NCBI GenBank assembly: GCA_002724585.1
Contig: PBPE01000106.1
Span: 1-39,311, forward strand
Length of the DNA: 39,311 nt
Direction of reading: 5' to 3'
DNA from: Dehalococcoidia bacterium
GTDB taxonomy: Bacteria; Chloroflexota; Dehalococcoidia; Lucifugimonadales; UBA3495
Shown here: positions 15,287-24,268 of the stretch, piece by piece
Numbering within the stretch: position 1 is the first letter of the stretch
Layout: each line of letters starts with the position of its first letter
Made by a program: the position numbers and the translations under genes
The notes under the pieces: model-generated
Told to the model about the DNA's origin: nothing
The model's input: only the letters and a program-made list of their open reading frames with translations
Databases searched by the model: none

Positions 15287-16213
15287 ATGGATATAGACAT
15301 AACATTATTAGACAGCATACACAAAGAAGCCGTCCGACTCGCAGAGGGAGCTGGAAAAATATTATCTGCCCAATTTGGCAAGAAAATCTCTATCCAATTT
15401 AAAGACACTCTGCAAAGAGACCCAGTTACCTCCGCTGATCTTAGCACTCAAGAGTATCTCGAATCAGAGATTAAGAAAAACTTTCCTGATCATGGAATAC
15501 TAGGTGAAGAAACTAAAGAAGCGAACTCAGAAATACTAAACGAACAAGCTTCTGATATATTATGGGTGCTCGACCCTTTAGACGGCACCACAAATTTTAT
15601 GAACGGCATACCCATATACGCCTCTTCGATTGGTGTACTGTATAAAGGGCTTCCTGTGGCAGGAGCAATATATGTGCCTTGGCCTGGTAACGCTAACGGA
15701 TTGATAATCCATAGCCAAAAAAACGCCGGATGCTACGCTAATACAGAACAAGTCTCCGTCTCCCGTAATGACAGACCTATAGGAAACCGATTAATAGGAT
15801 TGCCAGGATCGTTTTCGCAATCTAATAAGTTTAAATCCTCGTTTACAGGTCCTATAGGAGAGCCACGTGTTACTGGCAGCATCGCTTACGAACTGGCCAT
15901 GACAGCGATCGGGGTCTTTCAATACGCTATCTTCGGCGCCCCAAGAATGTGGGACATGCTTGGGGGAACAATAGCAGTGCAAGAAGCCGGAGGCGCTGTT
16001 TTGACTAAATCTAATAAAAATAACCAATGGGCTGCAATAGATGTTTTAATTCCTGAGTGGGAAAGTAAAACTCCAACAATAAAAGAACTGCGCAACTGGG
16101 TGGCTCCCATAATAGCTGGAAATCAATCTCTCGCCTGTTTGATATCGGAAAGCGTTACAACCCAACCTGTCTCTTCAAAACTAATATCTTTGCCCAAGAA
16201 GCTTAAGCCATAA
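15287..16213 (+). CDS. Inositol-monophosphatase-family phosphatase
   Basis: 308-aa Mg-dependent sugar-phosphate phosphatase of the IMPase/FIG superfamily. Metal ligands are visible as GEET (E74-E75) and DPLDGTTNF (D96, D99), with WDMLGG carrying the third Asp near residue 226. GSIAYELAMTAIGVF supplies the substrate-side region. The C-terminal 30 residues go beyond the family core. The substrate could be inositol phosphate, histidinol phosphate, PAP or a fructose bisphosphate; sequence alone does not decide. AGGAA lies about 10 nt before the ATG. It converges on the amidohydrolase with a 17-bp gap. Confidence 0.9.
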   Translation: MDIDITLLDSIHKEAVRLAEGAGKILSAQFGKKISIQFKDTLQRDPVTSADLSTQEYLESEIKKNFPDHGILGEETKEANSEILNEQASDILWVLDPLDGTTNFMNGIPIYASSIGVLYKGLPVAGAIYVPWPGNANGLIIHSQKNAGCYANTEQVSVSRNDRPIGNRLIGLPGSFSQSNKFKSSFTGPIGEPRVTGSIAYELAMTAIGVFQYAIFGAPRMWDMLGGTIAVQEAGGAVLTKSNKNNQWAAIDVLIPEWESKTPTIKELRNWVAPIIAGNQSLACLISESVTTQPVSSKLISLPKKLKP

Positions 16214-16230
16214 ATATCCGAATCAAGTAT

Positions 16231-17406
16231 TTAAACCTGATCTGGATCCCATCCCCAGGTTCGTGGTCCCCAACCCGCTTCAAATACTTTTCCACACTTT
16301 ACAGCCAACACCGGTATGACAGCTTTATCAATCGTGCGGGACCCTCCAACTACATCGTATACAATCCAGTTGCCATCTTTTATATCTAGAACAGATATAT
16401 CAGCTTGCATTCCTATTCCTAGTGAGCCTAATCGGTCCGCTTCGTTCAGAGACATCGCAGGATTAACCGTAGACATCGCTACGACTTCGTTCAGGCTAAA
16501 TCCCATCGCCAAGAACCGTGTCATCATCTCGGTCATACTATGAACGGTATTCTGACGTCCTGGCAGCGTTAAATCAGTACTAATGCAATGAGGCACTAAT
16601 CCTTGATCCAATATTCTAGCTCCTATATCAAAACTGAAGTTTGCTCGGCCATGGGCCGTGTCTAACCAAACGCCTCTGTCTTTAGCTTCCTGAGCTTCAG
16701 GAACAAGTTTACCGTCCGAGCCTATAACCCCACCAGGATTTGCTGTGAATAAATGAGTAACGATATCACCTTCTTCCAATATTGGAAGAAGGTCCCTGAT
16801 CACATCTGCATCATATCGGTGCTCAGTATCTCCGATGTGAACCATTAATTTAACTCCTGATTCTTTAGCAGCACGCTTAGCCATCCTCGGCATCTCCATA
16901 CCCATAATTTCTAAAGCAGGCGAAACCATTCGTGCTTTTATTCCTCTAATCACATCTCTATTCGCTTCGACGGTTTCAATCGTTTTATCCAAATCAATAC
17001 TGGCGGGGCTAAATATATCTGGCGTAGTAGCAAGTCCGGTTCTACATATATGCAAGAATGGCAACACTTCGGTATGGTTGTTCGGGATAATATGTTCTGG
17101 AAATCCTCCGAATGTATCACATCCAGAACTTCCAGCATCCACCATCGTCGTAACAGCGGCACGAACCCCTCCAAGATCAGCTTTTACACCATTACCATTT
17201 ACTCCGTCGTAAACATGTGTATGCAAATCGATCAATCCAGGCGTCACTATTTTTCCAGAAACATCGATCGTCCTTTTGGACAAGTCCGATGTAATATTCT
17301 CTTCTATCGCTGCTATTTTGCCATCTAATACAGCTACATCTTTCCTGCCATTTATGTCGTTTTTAGGATCAATAACAGTGCCGGATTTTAAAACTAGATC
17401 ATACAT
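16231..17406 (-). CDS. Amidohydrolase/deacetylase-family metallohydrolase
   Basis: 391-aa TIM-barrel amidohydrolase of the dihydroorotase-like group. Metal ligands appear in order: HTH in LIDLHTHVY (about 62-64), a Lys in RGIKARM that fits the bridging carboxylated Lys, His in VHIGD, His in VTHLFTAN, and Asp in ISTDLTLPGR. The N- and C-terminal beta segments form the small sandwich domain (MYDLVLKSGTVID; ADISVLDIKDG). The closest known type is the deacetylase/D-aminoacylase-like subfamily, so hydrolysis of an N-acyl amino acid or cyclic amide is plausible but unproven. It follows the ligase by 70 nt and is last in the crotonase-prs-ligase-amidohydrolase run. Confidence 0.87.
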   Translation of the reverse strand: MYDLVLKSGTVIDPKNDINGRKDVAVLDGKIAAIEENITSDLSKRTIDVSGKIVTPGLIDLHTHVYDGVNGNGVKADLGGVRAAVTTMVDAGSSGCDTFGGFPEHIIPNNHTEVLPFLHICRTGLATTPDIFSPASIDLDKTIETVEANRDVIRGIKARMVSPALEIMGMEMPRMAKRAAKESGVKLMVHIGDTEHRYDADVIRDLLPILEEGDIVTHLFTANPGGVIGSDGKLVPEAQEAKDRGVWLDTAHGRANFSFDIGARILDQGLVPHCISTDLTLPGRQNTVHSMTEMMTRFLAMGFSLNEVVAMSTVNPAMSLNEADRLGSLGIGMQADISVLDIKDGNWIVYDVVGGSRTIDKAVIPVLAVKCGKVFEAGWGPRTWGWDPDQV

Positions 17407-17476
17407 TTTATTTTTTACTCCTAAAAATACAGAATTGGTAACAAGGATATGTCTACACTCTATTTCCTATATGAAT

Positions 17477-19096
17477 TTATTGTAAATGACCATCGACGAG
17501 TTCTCGCAACCGAAACTTCTGTACTTTTCCGCTAGACGTCATGGGAAAAGCATCCATAAGTATCAATTTGCGAGGTATCTTGAAGCTGGCTAATTGTCCT
17601 CTACAAAATTCATCCAGTTCATCCAGTTCTAAATGGTGCCCTGCCTCTAAAACTACGCACGCACATGGGACTTCACTCAGTCTACCGTCAGGGATCCCAA
17701 TAATCTGAGCTTTGTTTACTGAAGGATGCGAAAGTATGTATGCTTCTACTTCCATAGGATCCACATTCTCTCCACCTACTTTCAGCATATCCTTATATCT
17801 ACCCAGAAACCTCATCCGAAAGTCCTCTCTAAGCACTGCCACATCACCAGTATGTAACCATCCATCTTGATCTATAACTTCATTGGTCTCTTGTTCTTTT
17901 TTATAATAGCCCTGCATCAATGAGTAGCCACGAACACACAATTCTCCAAGCTCATCAAATGGCTGGATTTCTCCGGTACTTGGTTCAATTATTTTAAATT
18001 CATATCCCGGCAAAGGATGGCCAGACGCTGAACACCTATCTTCAATCGAAGAATCCAAATAAGAGCGAGTCGCTCCGACGCCGACTTCTGTCATACCCCA
18101 TGCGGTTATGGTAGGACACAAGTCTTCCTGTGTCCGTCTCGCCACAGATTCACTGCTAGCCATACCAGCAGCTAACAGAGCAACTCTTAGACTACTTTTA
18201 TCTGTTGTACTGATATTTGGGTGCGACGTTATATCAAAGAAATGCGTGTCAAATCCATTAAGTACTGTTGCTCCCTCAGTTTCAATAAGCGCTAGAACAG
18301 TCTCGGGATCAAAGGATGACATCAATACCATTCGTGCTCCAGAAACTACGGACATTATGGGTCCTTCATACAAACCAAAGCAGTGAAAAAGCGGAAGGTA
18401 CATCAATATCACATCTCGTGAGGTCATACCCATTCTACTAGCAGCATCCACCAACGTCCGTTGTATATTATGGGAATGCATAACACCCTTAGGGAACCCC
18501 GTAGTACCTGAAGTATACATAAGAAGAACTGTATCATCTGGCTTCACATTAGCTTGGATATCGACAGAGAACCGAAGGTCTGCTGGACCAGTCAGCATAT
18601 CCGCCCAATTTACTGCACCCTTTGGACGAGTATTGCCAAGTACTACCACTCGTTTGAGTTCCGGAAATTTATGGACCACAAGTTCTGACGCACATACTAA
18701 GTCGATCTCAGGGCACACTTCTCTTAGCATAGCAAGATAGTTTACGGGACCAGACTCATCCATCATGATTAGAGTAGTAGAATCAGACTGGAGTAGTACA
18801 TATTCCATATCAGTGACACGGAATCGAGTATTAATAGGAACCAGAATGGCCCCAATTTTTGCTACAGCAAAAAAAACGAAAATCCATTCTGGACAATTAG
18901 TCATCCACAGACAAATTTTATCGCCGGGTTTAACTCCTAAGTTAATTAAGCCGCGAGCAACAATATCTACTTGATCTCGAAGTTCAATAAAAGACCATCT
19001 CTGACCTTCAAACGACAATGCCTCCCTGCTACCAAACAGAGTAACGGCTAAATCCAACAGGCCGCCTAAGGTACGTTTCTCAAACCATTCGGCCAT
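17477..19096 (-). CDS. AMP-forming acyl-CoA ligase
   Basis: 539-aa ANL-superfamily adenylating enzyme. Core motifs in order: LLMYTSGTTGFPKGVMHSH (A3, about 199-217), AWGMTEVG (A5), GWLHTGDVAV (A7), GRYKDMLKVGGENVDP (A8 hinge) and the C-terminal SSGKVQKFRL with the catalytic Lys (A10). It activates a carboxylic acid to acyl-CoA through an acyl-AMP; the substrate (fatty, aromatic or other acid) is not readable. GAGAGG lies 5 nt before the ATG. With the crotonase upstream and the thiolase elsewhere it suggests acyl-CoA catabolism. Cytoplasmic; no signal peptide. Confidence 0.92.
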   Translation of the reverse strand: MAEWFEKRTLGGLLDLAVTLFGSREALSFEGQRWSFIELRDQVDIVARGLINLGVKPGDKICLWMTNCPEWIFVFFAVAKIGAILVPINTRFRVTDMEYVLLQSDSTTLIMMDESGPVNYLAMLREVCPEIDLVCASELVVHKFPELKRVVVLGNTRPKGAVNWADMLTGPADLRFSVDIQANVKPDDTVLLMYTSGTTGFPKGVMHSHNIQRTLVDAASRMGMTSRDVILMYLPLFHCFGLYEGPIMSVVSGARMVLMSSFDPETVLALIETEGATVLNGFDTHFFDITSHPNISTTDKSSLRVALLAAGMASSESVARRTQEDLCPTITAWGMTEVGVGATRSYLDSSIEDRCSASGHPLPGYEFKIIEPSTGEIQPFDELGELCVRGYSLMQGYYKKEQETNEVIDQDGWLHTGDVAVLREDFRMRFLGRYKDMLKVGGENVDPMEVEAYILSHPSVNKAQIIGIPDGRLSEVPCACVVLEAGHHLELDELDEFCRGQLASFKIPRKLILMDAFPMTSSGKVQKFRLRELVDGHLQ

Positions 19097-19166
19097 AGCT
19101 ACCTCTCTTTAAAGTCACCGGTACTACAAATCAGAGGTTAGTATAATTAGATCCTATAGATTATGA

Positions 19167-20120
19167 CTAGTCGTTGAACATGGCTCCGACAGATTGGCCT
19201 TTGTGAATACGGTATATTGCTTCTCCAAGAAGAGATGCTACTGACAAAACCTTTATTTTGCCGTTCCTATTATCATCCGATACAGGCGCAGTATCAGTCA
19301 CCACAACTTCTTGAAATTGACTGTTCTCAATCAGCTTTGGTGCCGTTTTCGAAAATACAGGATGTGTAGCACAGCAATATACTTCCCTCACTCCTGATTC
19401 CACTAAAGCCTGGGCAGCGTTTACAATGGTGCCTCCCGTTAAAATTTCGTCATCAAACGTGAGAGCAACTTTGCCATCTACTTCACCAATGACGTTTAAC
19501 ATTTCGGCACTATCATTATTACCGAGCCGGCGCTTCTCAATAATAGCTAATGGAGCGTTTAGACTCTCAGCTACATCGCGGGCTCTTTTGCTAATTCCAA
19601 CATCCGGAGCAACTACCACCAAATCTGATAGTTCCTTAGATTTAAAATAATCAGTCAGTATCGGTGTAGCTGTCAATTCATCAACAGGGATATTAAAAAA
19701 ACCTTGAATCTGTCCAGCATGTAAATCTAACGTGAGCATTCTATCAGCCCCAGCAGCTGTCAATAAATCAGCTACGAGCCTTCCTGTGATTGGGACCCGT
19801 GGCTGATCTTTTTTATCTGTTCTTCCGTAGCCATAATATGGAATAACTGCGGTAATCCTGCCCGCTGACGCCCTTTTACACGCATCAATCATGATCAGCA
19901 ATTCCATCAGATTATCGTTTGCTGGAGCGCAAGTAGGCTGAATTATAAATACATCCCTCTGCCGGATGTTTTCTAAAATCCTGACGAATGTATTATCATT
20001 AGCAAACTTAAAAGCCTCAGATTGACCCAAAGGTATACCTAAATATTCACAGACTGACTTAGCCAATCCAGGGTGTGCATTCCCTGCGAAAACTTTTAAT
20101 TCATCAATAACCAAGTCCAT
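19167..20120 (-). CDS. prs: Ribose-phosphate pyrophosphokinase
   Basis: Makes PRPP from ribose 5-phosphate and ATP for purine, pyrimidine, His and Trp synthesis. 317 aa, typical class I. FIIQPTCAPANDNLMEL, YGYGRTDKKDQPRVPI (flexible loop), the DLHAGQIQGFF signature (about 131-141) and the PRPP loop TFDDEILTGGTIV (about 221-233) are present. Its ATG shares one base with the crotonase stop (TGATG), with GAGG inside the end of the crotonase gene, so its translation is coupled to a catabolic-type enzyme. The ligase follows after 70 nt. Confidence 0.96.
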   Translation of the reverse strand: MDLVIDELKVFAGNAHPGLAKSVCEYLGIPLGQSEAFKFANDNTFVRILENIRQRDVFIIQPTCAPANDNLMELLIMIDACKRASAGRITAVIPYYGYGRTDKKDQPRVPITGRLVADLLTAAGADRMLTLDLHAGQIQGFFNIPVDELTATPILTDYFKSKELSDLVVVAPDVGISKRARDVAESLNAPLAIIEKRRLGNNDSAEMLNVIGEVDGKVALTFDDEILTGGTIVNAAQALVESGVREVYCCATHPVFSKTAPKLIENSQFQEVVVTDTAPVSDDNRNGKIKVLSVASLLGEAIYRIHKGQSVGAMFND

Positions 20121-20938
20121 CAGCTACCCTCATATCTAGGTTCGCGAGATTCTCTAAATGCCGTAGTACCTTCAAGATGATCTTTTGACGTCAATGTAAT
20201 GGTCTCTGCAGCAGCAGCCATTTTCATCGCCGTATCGAGGTCAAATTCTAGACCTTTGTATAACATCAATTTCGACAGTCTAATAGCGATGGGGGGCCCA
20301 TTAGCAATTTTCCGAGCCATTTCCATAGTAAATTCATGTAAATCATCTTCCTCGACCACATGATTTAAGAAACCTAACCGATGTGCTTCTTCTGCCTCCA
20401 GGAAATCTCCGGTAAATAGCATTTCTGCTGCTTTGCCAATACTTCCAAGCATTCTAGGATAGAGCCATGTTCCTCCGAAGCCAGGAAACAACCCGATACG
20501 CACGTAAGCAACCATGAATCTGGCCCTAGGAGTTCCAATTCTGATATCACAACCTGCCGCAAGATCAAAACCAGCACCTACTGACGCTCCATTGATCATG
20601 GCAATCACCGGCTTCTCCATTCTTTGTAAACCGAGCATAAACCTTTGCGTACGTTTAAATGCTCTCCGTATGTCATCCACATTATCTGTAACCCATGTCC
20701 CGGGCTCACTGCCGCCACGCAATTGCTCTAGATCACCACCAGCGCAAAATACTCTACCTGCCCCGGTCACTATCATGACCCTTATAGACTCATCGGATTC
20801 TACATCATCAATAGCGTCACCGATCTCATCTTGCATGACGTCGTTAAGAGCGTTACGTCTATCGGGTCTATTCAAGGTTAGTGTAGCTATACCTTCATCA
20901 GTATTTTTGTCCAAGGTTATATATTGATATTCTGGCAT
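20120..20938 (-). CDS. Enoyl-CoA hydratase/isomerase-family protein (crotonase fold)
   Basis: 272 aa from ATG 20938. That start follows GGAGGG by 3 nt; a GTG five codons earlier would sit at or before the predicted transcript start. The oxyanion-hole motifs are present (FCAGGDLEQL, 64-73; NGASVGAGFDLAAGCD, 116-131). The two catalytic Glu of liver enoyl-CoA hydratase (E144, E164) align with D125 and Y145, 20 residues apart as expected, so a simple hydratase reaction is doubtful. Isomerase, decarboxylase or hydrolase activity is possible. It overlaps prs by 1 nt and is first in this four-gene run. Confidence 0.9.
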   Translation of the reverse strand: MPEYQYITLDKNTDEGIATLTLNRPDRRNALNDVMQDEIGDAIDDVESDESIRVMIVTGAGRVFCAGGDLEQLRGGSEPGTWVTDNVDDIRRAFKRTQRFMLGLQRMEKPVIAMINGASVGAGFDLAAGCDIRIGTPRARFMVAYVRIGLFPGFGGTWLYPRMLGSIGKAAEMLFTGDFLEAEEAHRLGFLNHVVEEDDLHEFTMEMARKIANGPPIAIRLSKLMLYKGLEFDLDTAMKMAAAAETITLTSKDHLEGTTAFRESREPRYEGS

Positions 20939-20958
20939 CGTCCCTCCAAGCACACGCG

Positions 20959-20967
20959 ATTATAGCA
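20959..20967 (-). promoter_or_regulatory. Extended -10 promoter for crotonase-prs
   Basis: TGCTATAAT on the minus strand; the -35 (TTTTGT at 17 bp) is weak. Start near 20952 leaves about 14 nt with GGAGGG before ATG 20938, which supports that start codon over the upstream GTG. Confidence 0.55.
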
Positions 20968-21018
20968 CAGGCTATATAGCGACAAAAGTTACATCGTGAA
21001 GTCTTGTATAACGCTTGG

Positions 21019-21047
21019 TTACCTAATCAATCAAGATACTGTATCAT
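21019..21047 (+). promoter_or_regulatory. Possible promoter for thrC-ispH
   Basis: TTACCT (21019-21024), 17 bp, TATCAT (21042-21047). Leader of about 24 nt with GGAGG. Moderate match. Confidence 0.4.
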
Positions 21048-21077
21048 TATTAAACGCGTATCGGAGGTACCTCTATT

Positions 21078-22256
21078 ATGTTTAGTTATATAGACCATCT
21101 TGAATGCACTCAGTGCGGCAAAACATACCCTCACGACGAATTAAGTAAAATTAGCCCATGCTGCAGTAAAGTTCTGTTTGCTAGATACAACTTAGACCAA
21201 TTAAAAGCAGATAAAACTAGGGAAGATTGGACCGATAGACCATCAAACATGTGGCGCTTTGCAGAATTGATGCCAGTAGTAAACCCAGAAAATATACTGA
21301 CTTTAGGAGAAGGAGGAACCCCACTTCTAGAAGCTAAACAACTCGGATCTAAACTCGGTATGAGCAAACTCCTGATAAAAGAAGAGGGGCTTAACCCTAC
21401 TGGCACCTTTAAAGCTAGAGGTATATCTGCAGCTGTTTCAAAAGCGTATGAATTAGGAGTAACGGGATTCACTATGCCTTCAGCAGGAAATGCAGCAGGA
21501 GCGGCAGCAGCCTACGGCGCTCGAGCTGGCCTACCAGTGAAAGTTTTTATGCCTCAAGACGCCCCGTCAGCTAATAAGAAAGAATCCTTCATGTCAGGTT
21601 CTGAATTGAATTTAGTGGACGGTTTAATTAGCGACGCTGGCAGAATAGCAGTCACAGTTGCCGAAGAACAAAACCTTTTTGATCTTTCTACGTTAAAAGA
21701 ACCATATAGAGCAGAAGGCAAGAAAACCATGGGGTTAGAGATAGCCATGCAACTCGGGTGGAAAATGCCTGACACAATAATTTACCCAACAGGAGGTGGA
21801 ACCGGCATCATTGGCATGTACAAGGGTTTTCAAGAGTTATTAGAGCTTGGATGGGTATCAGGAACTCCTCCTAAATTCATAGCAGTCCAAGCTAGTGGAT
21901 GTCAGCCGATAGTAAAAGCGTTTAATGAAGGCAAAGACAACGCTGAACCCTGGCCGAACGCCACAACAATAGCAGATGGATTACGAGTACCGGGGCCATT
22001 CGCTGACTATCTCATACTAAAGGCCATTAGAGAAACCGGAGGAACGGCACTTGCGGTAGAAGACTCTGATATGATAAACGCTATGTATGAGCTAGCCACC
22101 GAAGAAGGAATAATTGCTTGCCCCGAGGGCGCAGCGACATTAGTCGGGCTCAAAGAATTACTGGAGAGCGGTTTCATTAGCAGAGACGAAACTGTGGTTT
22201 TGCTTAACACTGGCTCTGGGTACAAATACTTAGACCTCATCAAAGAATCAAATTAA
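21078..22256 (+). CDS. thrC: Threonine synthase
   Basis: PLP enzyme converting O-phosphohomoserine to threonine. 392 aa. It has the N-terminal zinc-ribbon-like segment with C10-x2-C13 and C28-C29, then the fold-II PLP domain with internal aldimine K112 in TGTFKARG. SAGNAAGAAAAYGARAGLP and YPTGGGTGIIGM bind cofactor phosphate. The C-terminal LLNTGSGYKY is conserved. GGAGG lies well placed before the ATG. The other threonine-branch gene seen here is asd. ispH follows 24 nt after the stop. Confidence 0.94.
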   Translation: MFSYIDHLECTQCGKTYPHDELSKISPCCSKVLFARYNLDQLKADKTREDWTDRPSNMWRFAELMPVVNPENILTLGEGGTPLLEAKQLGSKLGMSKLLIKEEGLNPTGTFKARGISAAVSKAYELGVTGFTMPSAGNAAGAAAAYGARAGLPVKVFMPQDAPSANKKESFMSGSELNLVDGLISDAGRIAVTVAEEQNLFDLSTLKEPYRAEGKKTMGLEIAMQLGWKMPDTIIYPTGGGTGIIGMYKGFQELLELGWVSGTPPKFIAVQASGCQPIVKAFNEGKDNAEPWPNATTIADGLRVPGPFADYLILKAIRETGGTALAVEDSDMINAMYELATEEGIIACPEGAATLVGLKELLESGFISRDETVVLLNTGSGYKYLDLIKESN

Positions 22257-22280
22257 CGTTCTGCATTATTAGGAGATGTA

Positions 22281-23192
22281 ATGGATCAGGTTGCCGAAGT
22301 GGTTCTTGGAGTTCCACGAGGGTTTTGCGCTGGTGTGGTAAGGGCAATAGATATAGTAAACCTATGCCTAGATAAATTCGGCCCTCCTATATACGTAAAA
22401 CACCAAATAGTCCACAACCCATATGTTGTAGAGGAACTCGAGAAAAAGGGTGCCATAACCGTAGAATCAGTTGATGAGATACCTGAAGGATCTATAGTTG
22501 TATTCTCTGCCCACGGCTCCCCTCCCGAAGATTTTGAAAACGCAAAATCGCTACACCTGAAAATTATAGATGCAGTCTGCCCTCTTGTTACCCGTGTCCA
22601 TAACGAAGCAAAAAAGTACCATAACGAAGGAAAACGAGTTCTTTTAGTAGGCCATGAAGGACATCAGGAAGTCAAAGGAACCATGGGACAAGCGCCAATG
22701 ACATTGATCAGCGATGGTCTGGATCGTCTTATTCCACAGTGGGATCGTTCCACTGATGTGGCCATAATCACGCAAACGACTCTATCGGTACAAGACACGT
22801 CAGCGGCTATAACAGAAATTCAGAATTCGTTTAACAATGCCACGATTCGGAATGACATATGCTATGCAACTACTAATAGACAAGATGCAGTCCTTAGTAT
22901 GTCCGGAAAAGTAGACATAGTGTTGGTCATAGGAGCACAAAATAGTTCTAACTGTAATCGCCTGAGAGAAGTAGCAGAATCTTTGGGAATAGCTGCATAT
23001 TTGATTAACGGGCCAGCCGAAATAGAAAGCAAATGGATAAAACCCAGCTACAGAATTGGGATTACGTCAGGAGCATCTACCCCTGAAATACTAGTGGACG
23101 AAGTAATAAAACGGTTAAACCCATCAAAAATAACTGTTCTACCTGGTGTCGATGAGAACATATCATTTCGATTACCCAAGGAGCTCCGATAG
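22281..23192 (+). CDS. ispH: 4-hydroxy-3-methylbut-2-enyl diphosphate reductase
   Basis: Final MEP-pathway enzyme, an iron-sulfur reductase producing IPP and DMAPP. 303 aa. The three cluster Cys are C16 (PRGFCAGV), C100 (DAVCPLVTRVH) and C194 (DICYATTNRQ). GHEGHQEVKGTMGQ carries the catalytic Glu and His; TQTTLS and the NSSNC segment bind diphosphate. AGGAGAT lies just before the ATG. Cotranscribed with thrC (24-nt gap) and convergent with gpsA (17-nt gap). Its presence indicates the non-mevalonate isoprenoid route. Confidence 0.97.
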   Translation: MDQVAEVVLGVPRGFCAGVVRAIDIVNLCLDKFGPPIYVKHQIVHNPYVVEELEKKGAITVESVDEIPEGSIVVFSAHGSPPEDFENAKSLHLKIIDAVCPLVTRVHNEAKKYHNEGKRVLLVGHEGHQEVKGTMGQAPMTLISDGLDRLIPQWDRSTDVAIITQTTLSVQDTSAAITEIQNSFNNATIRNDICYATTNRQDAVLSMSGKVDIVLVIGAQNSSNCNRLREVAESLGIAAYLINGPAEIESKWIKPSYRIGITSGASTPEILVDEVIKRLNPSKITVLPGVDENISFRLPKELR

Positions 23193-23209
23193 TCTCATAC
23201 TCCGCTAAT

Positions 23210-24214
23210 TTACCATTCAGGTCTTACGGGACGCCCCATTAGACCTGACACAGCTAGCTTAGGCTGTAATCCCTCGAAAAGCACCCGATAAGTCACATCT
23301 ACAATAGGCATCTCTACTCCCAAATCCATAGAGATTTCTTTAGCGGCCATAGTAGAGTTAATACCCTCCGCAACATTATCCATTGACTCCGTTATATCAT
23401 GGAGACTCTCTCCGAGCGCTAGTTGTTGCCCAACATAGTGATTTCTACTTAGAGAGCTTGAGCACGTTGCGATAATGTCTCCTATGCCAGCAAGGCCAGC
23501 GAAAGTAATTTGCTGAGCACCCATAGCTATACCAAGTCTCGACATCTCAGCGAGCCCTCTAGTTATCAAAGCTCCTTTAGCATTATCCCCTATACCAAGA
23601 CCATCACAAAATCCTGCTCCCAATGCAATCACATTTTTAAGAGCACCAGCCAATTCTACTCCAACAACATCGCTACTACCGTATACCCGAAATAGTGATG
23701 AATTAAATATCTCTTGAATTTTACTTACGTTATCAAAGTCATAACCTGCTACAACAGCAGAGGCAGGGCTTCCCATAACAATCTCTTTAGCTAAATTAGG
23801 GCCCGACAAAGTGCATATTTGACTAACATCACAATTGCGTAACTCTTCTGACAATACTTCAGACATGCGTTTATTTGAACCGATTTCTAAACCCTTAGTA
23901 GCGCTAAGTATCACAGAATAAGACGTCAAGAACTGACTAATGACTACCGCATTATTTCTTAGCGAATACGACGGAACAGCTATGACTACGATCCCAGCAT
24001 CACTAACGGCATCTTGGTTATCAGATGTGATTCGTAACTCGTCAGGAAATTTTACGCCCGGCAAAAAGCGCCGGTTTTCACCATCCAAAAGCAGAGTAGC
24101 TGCTTCTTCTTCGGTACGAGCAAGGATAGTGACCGAAACACCATTCCTTGCTAGCATTATTGCAATGGTGGTTCCCCAAGTTGTAGTACCTACAATAGTT
24201 ACTTTTTCTCTCAT
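23210..24214 (-). CDS. gpsA: NAD(P)-dependent glycerol-3-phosphate dehydrogenase
   Basis: Makes sn-glycerol 3-phosphate for phospholipids. 334 aa, typical. The nucleotide loop reads G9-T-T11-T-W-G14, with Thr in place of the middle Gly of GxGxxG. ATKGLE, LSGPNLAKEI (with the substrate-side residues), GALKNVIALGAGFCDGLG with the catalytic Lys, and NAKGALITRGL are conserved. It ends the argF-der-plsY-gpsA run; der-plsY-gpsA order is widespread in Gram-positive bacteria and relatives. The gap from plsY is 54 nt. Confidence 0.95.
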   Translation of the reverse strand: MREKVTIVGTTTWGTTIAIMLARNGVSVTILARTEEEAATLLLDGENRRFLPGVKFPDELRITSDNQDAVSDAGIVVIAVPSYSLRNNAVVISQFLTSYSVILSATKGLEIGSNKRMSEVLSEELRNCDVSQICTLSGPNLAKEIVMGSPASAVVAGYDFDNVSKIQEIFNSSLFRVYGSSDVVGVELAGALKNVIALGAGFCDGLGIGDNAKGALITRGLAEMSRLGIAMGAQQITFAGLAGIGDIIATCSSSLSRNHYVGQQLALGESLHDITESMDNVAEGINSTMAAKEISMDLGVEMPIVDVTYRVLFEGLQPKLAVSGLMGRPVRPEW

Positions 24215-24268
24215 GACCTAAATCACAGTTTAAAGATTGCACTGTTCACCAAACATGGTCAAGCCAGA

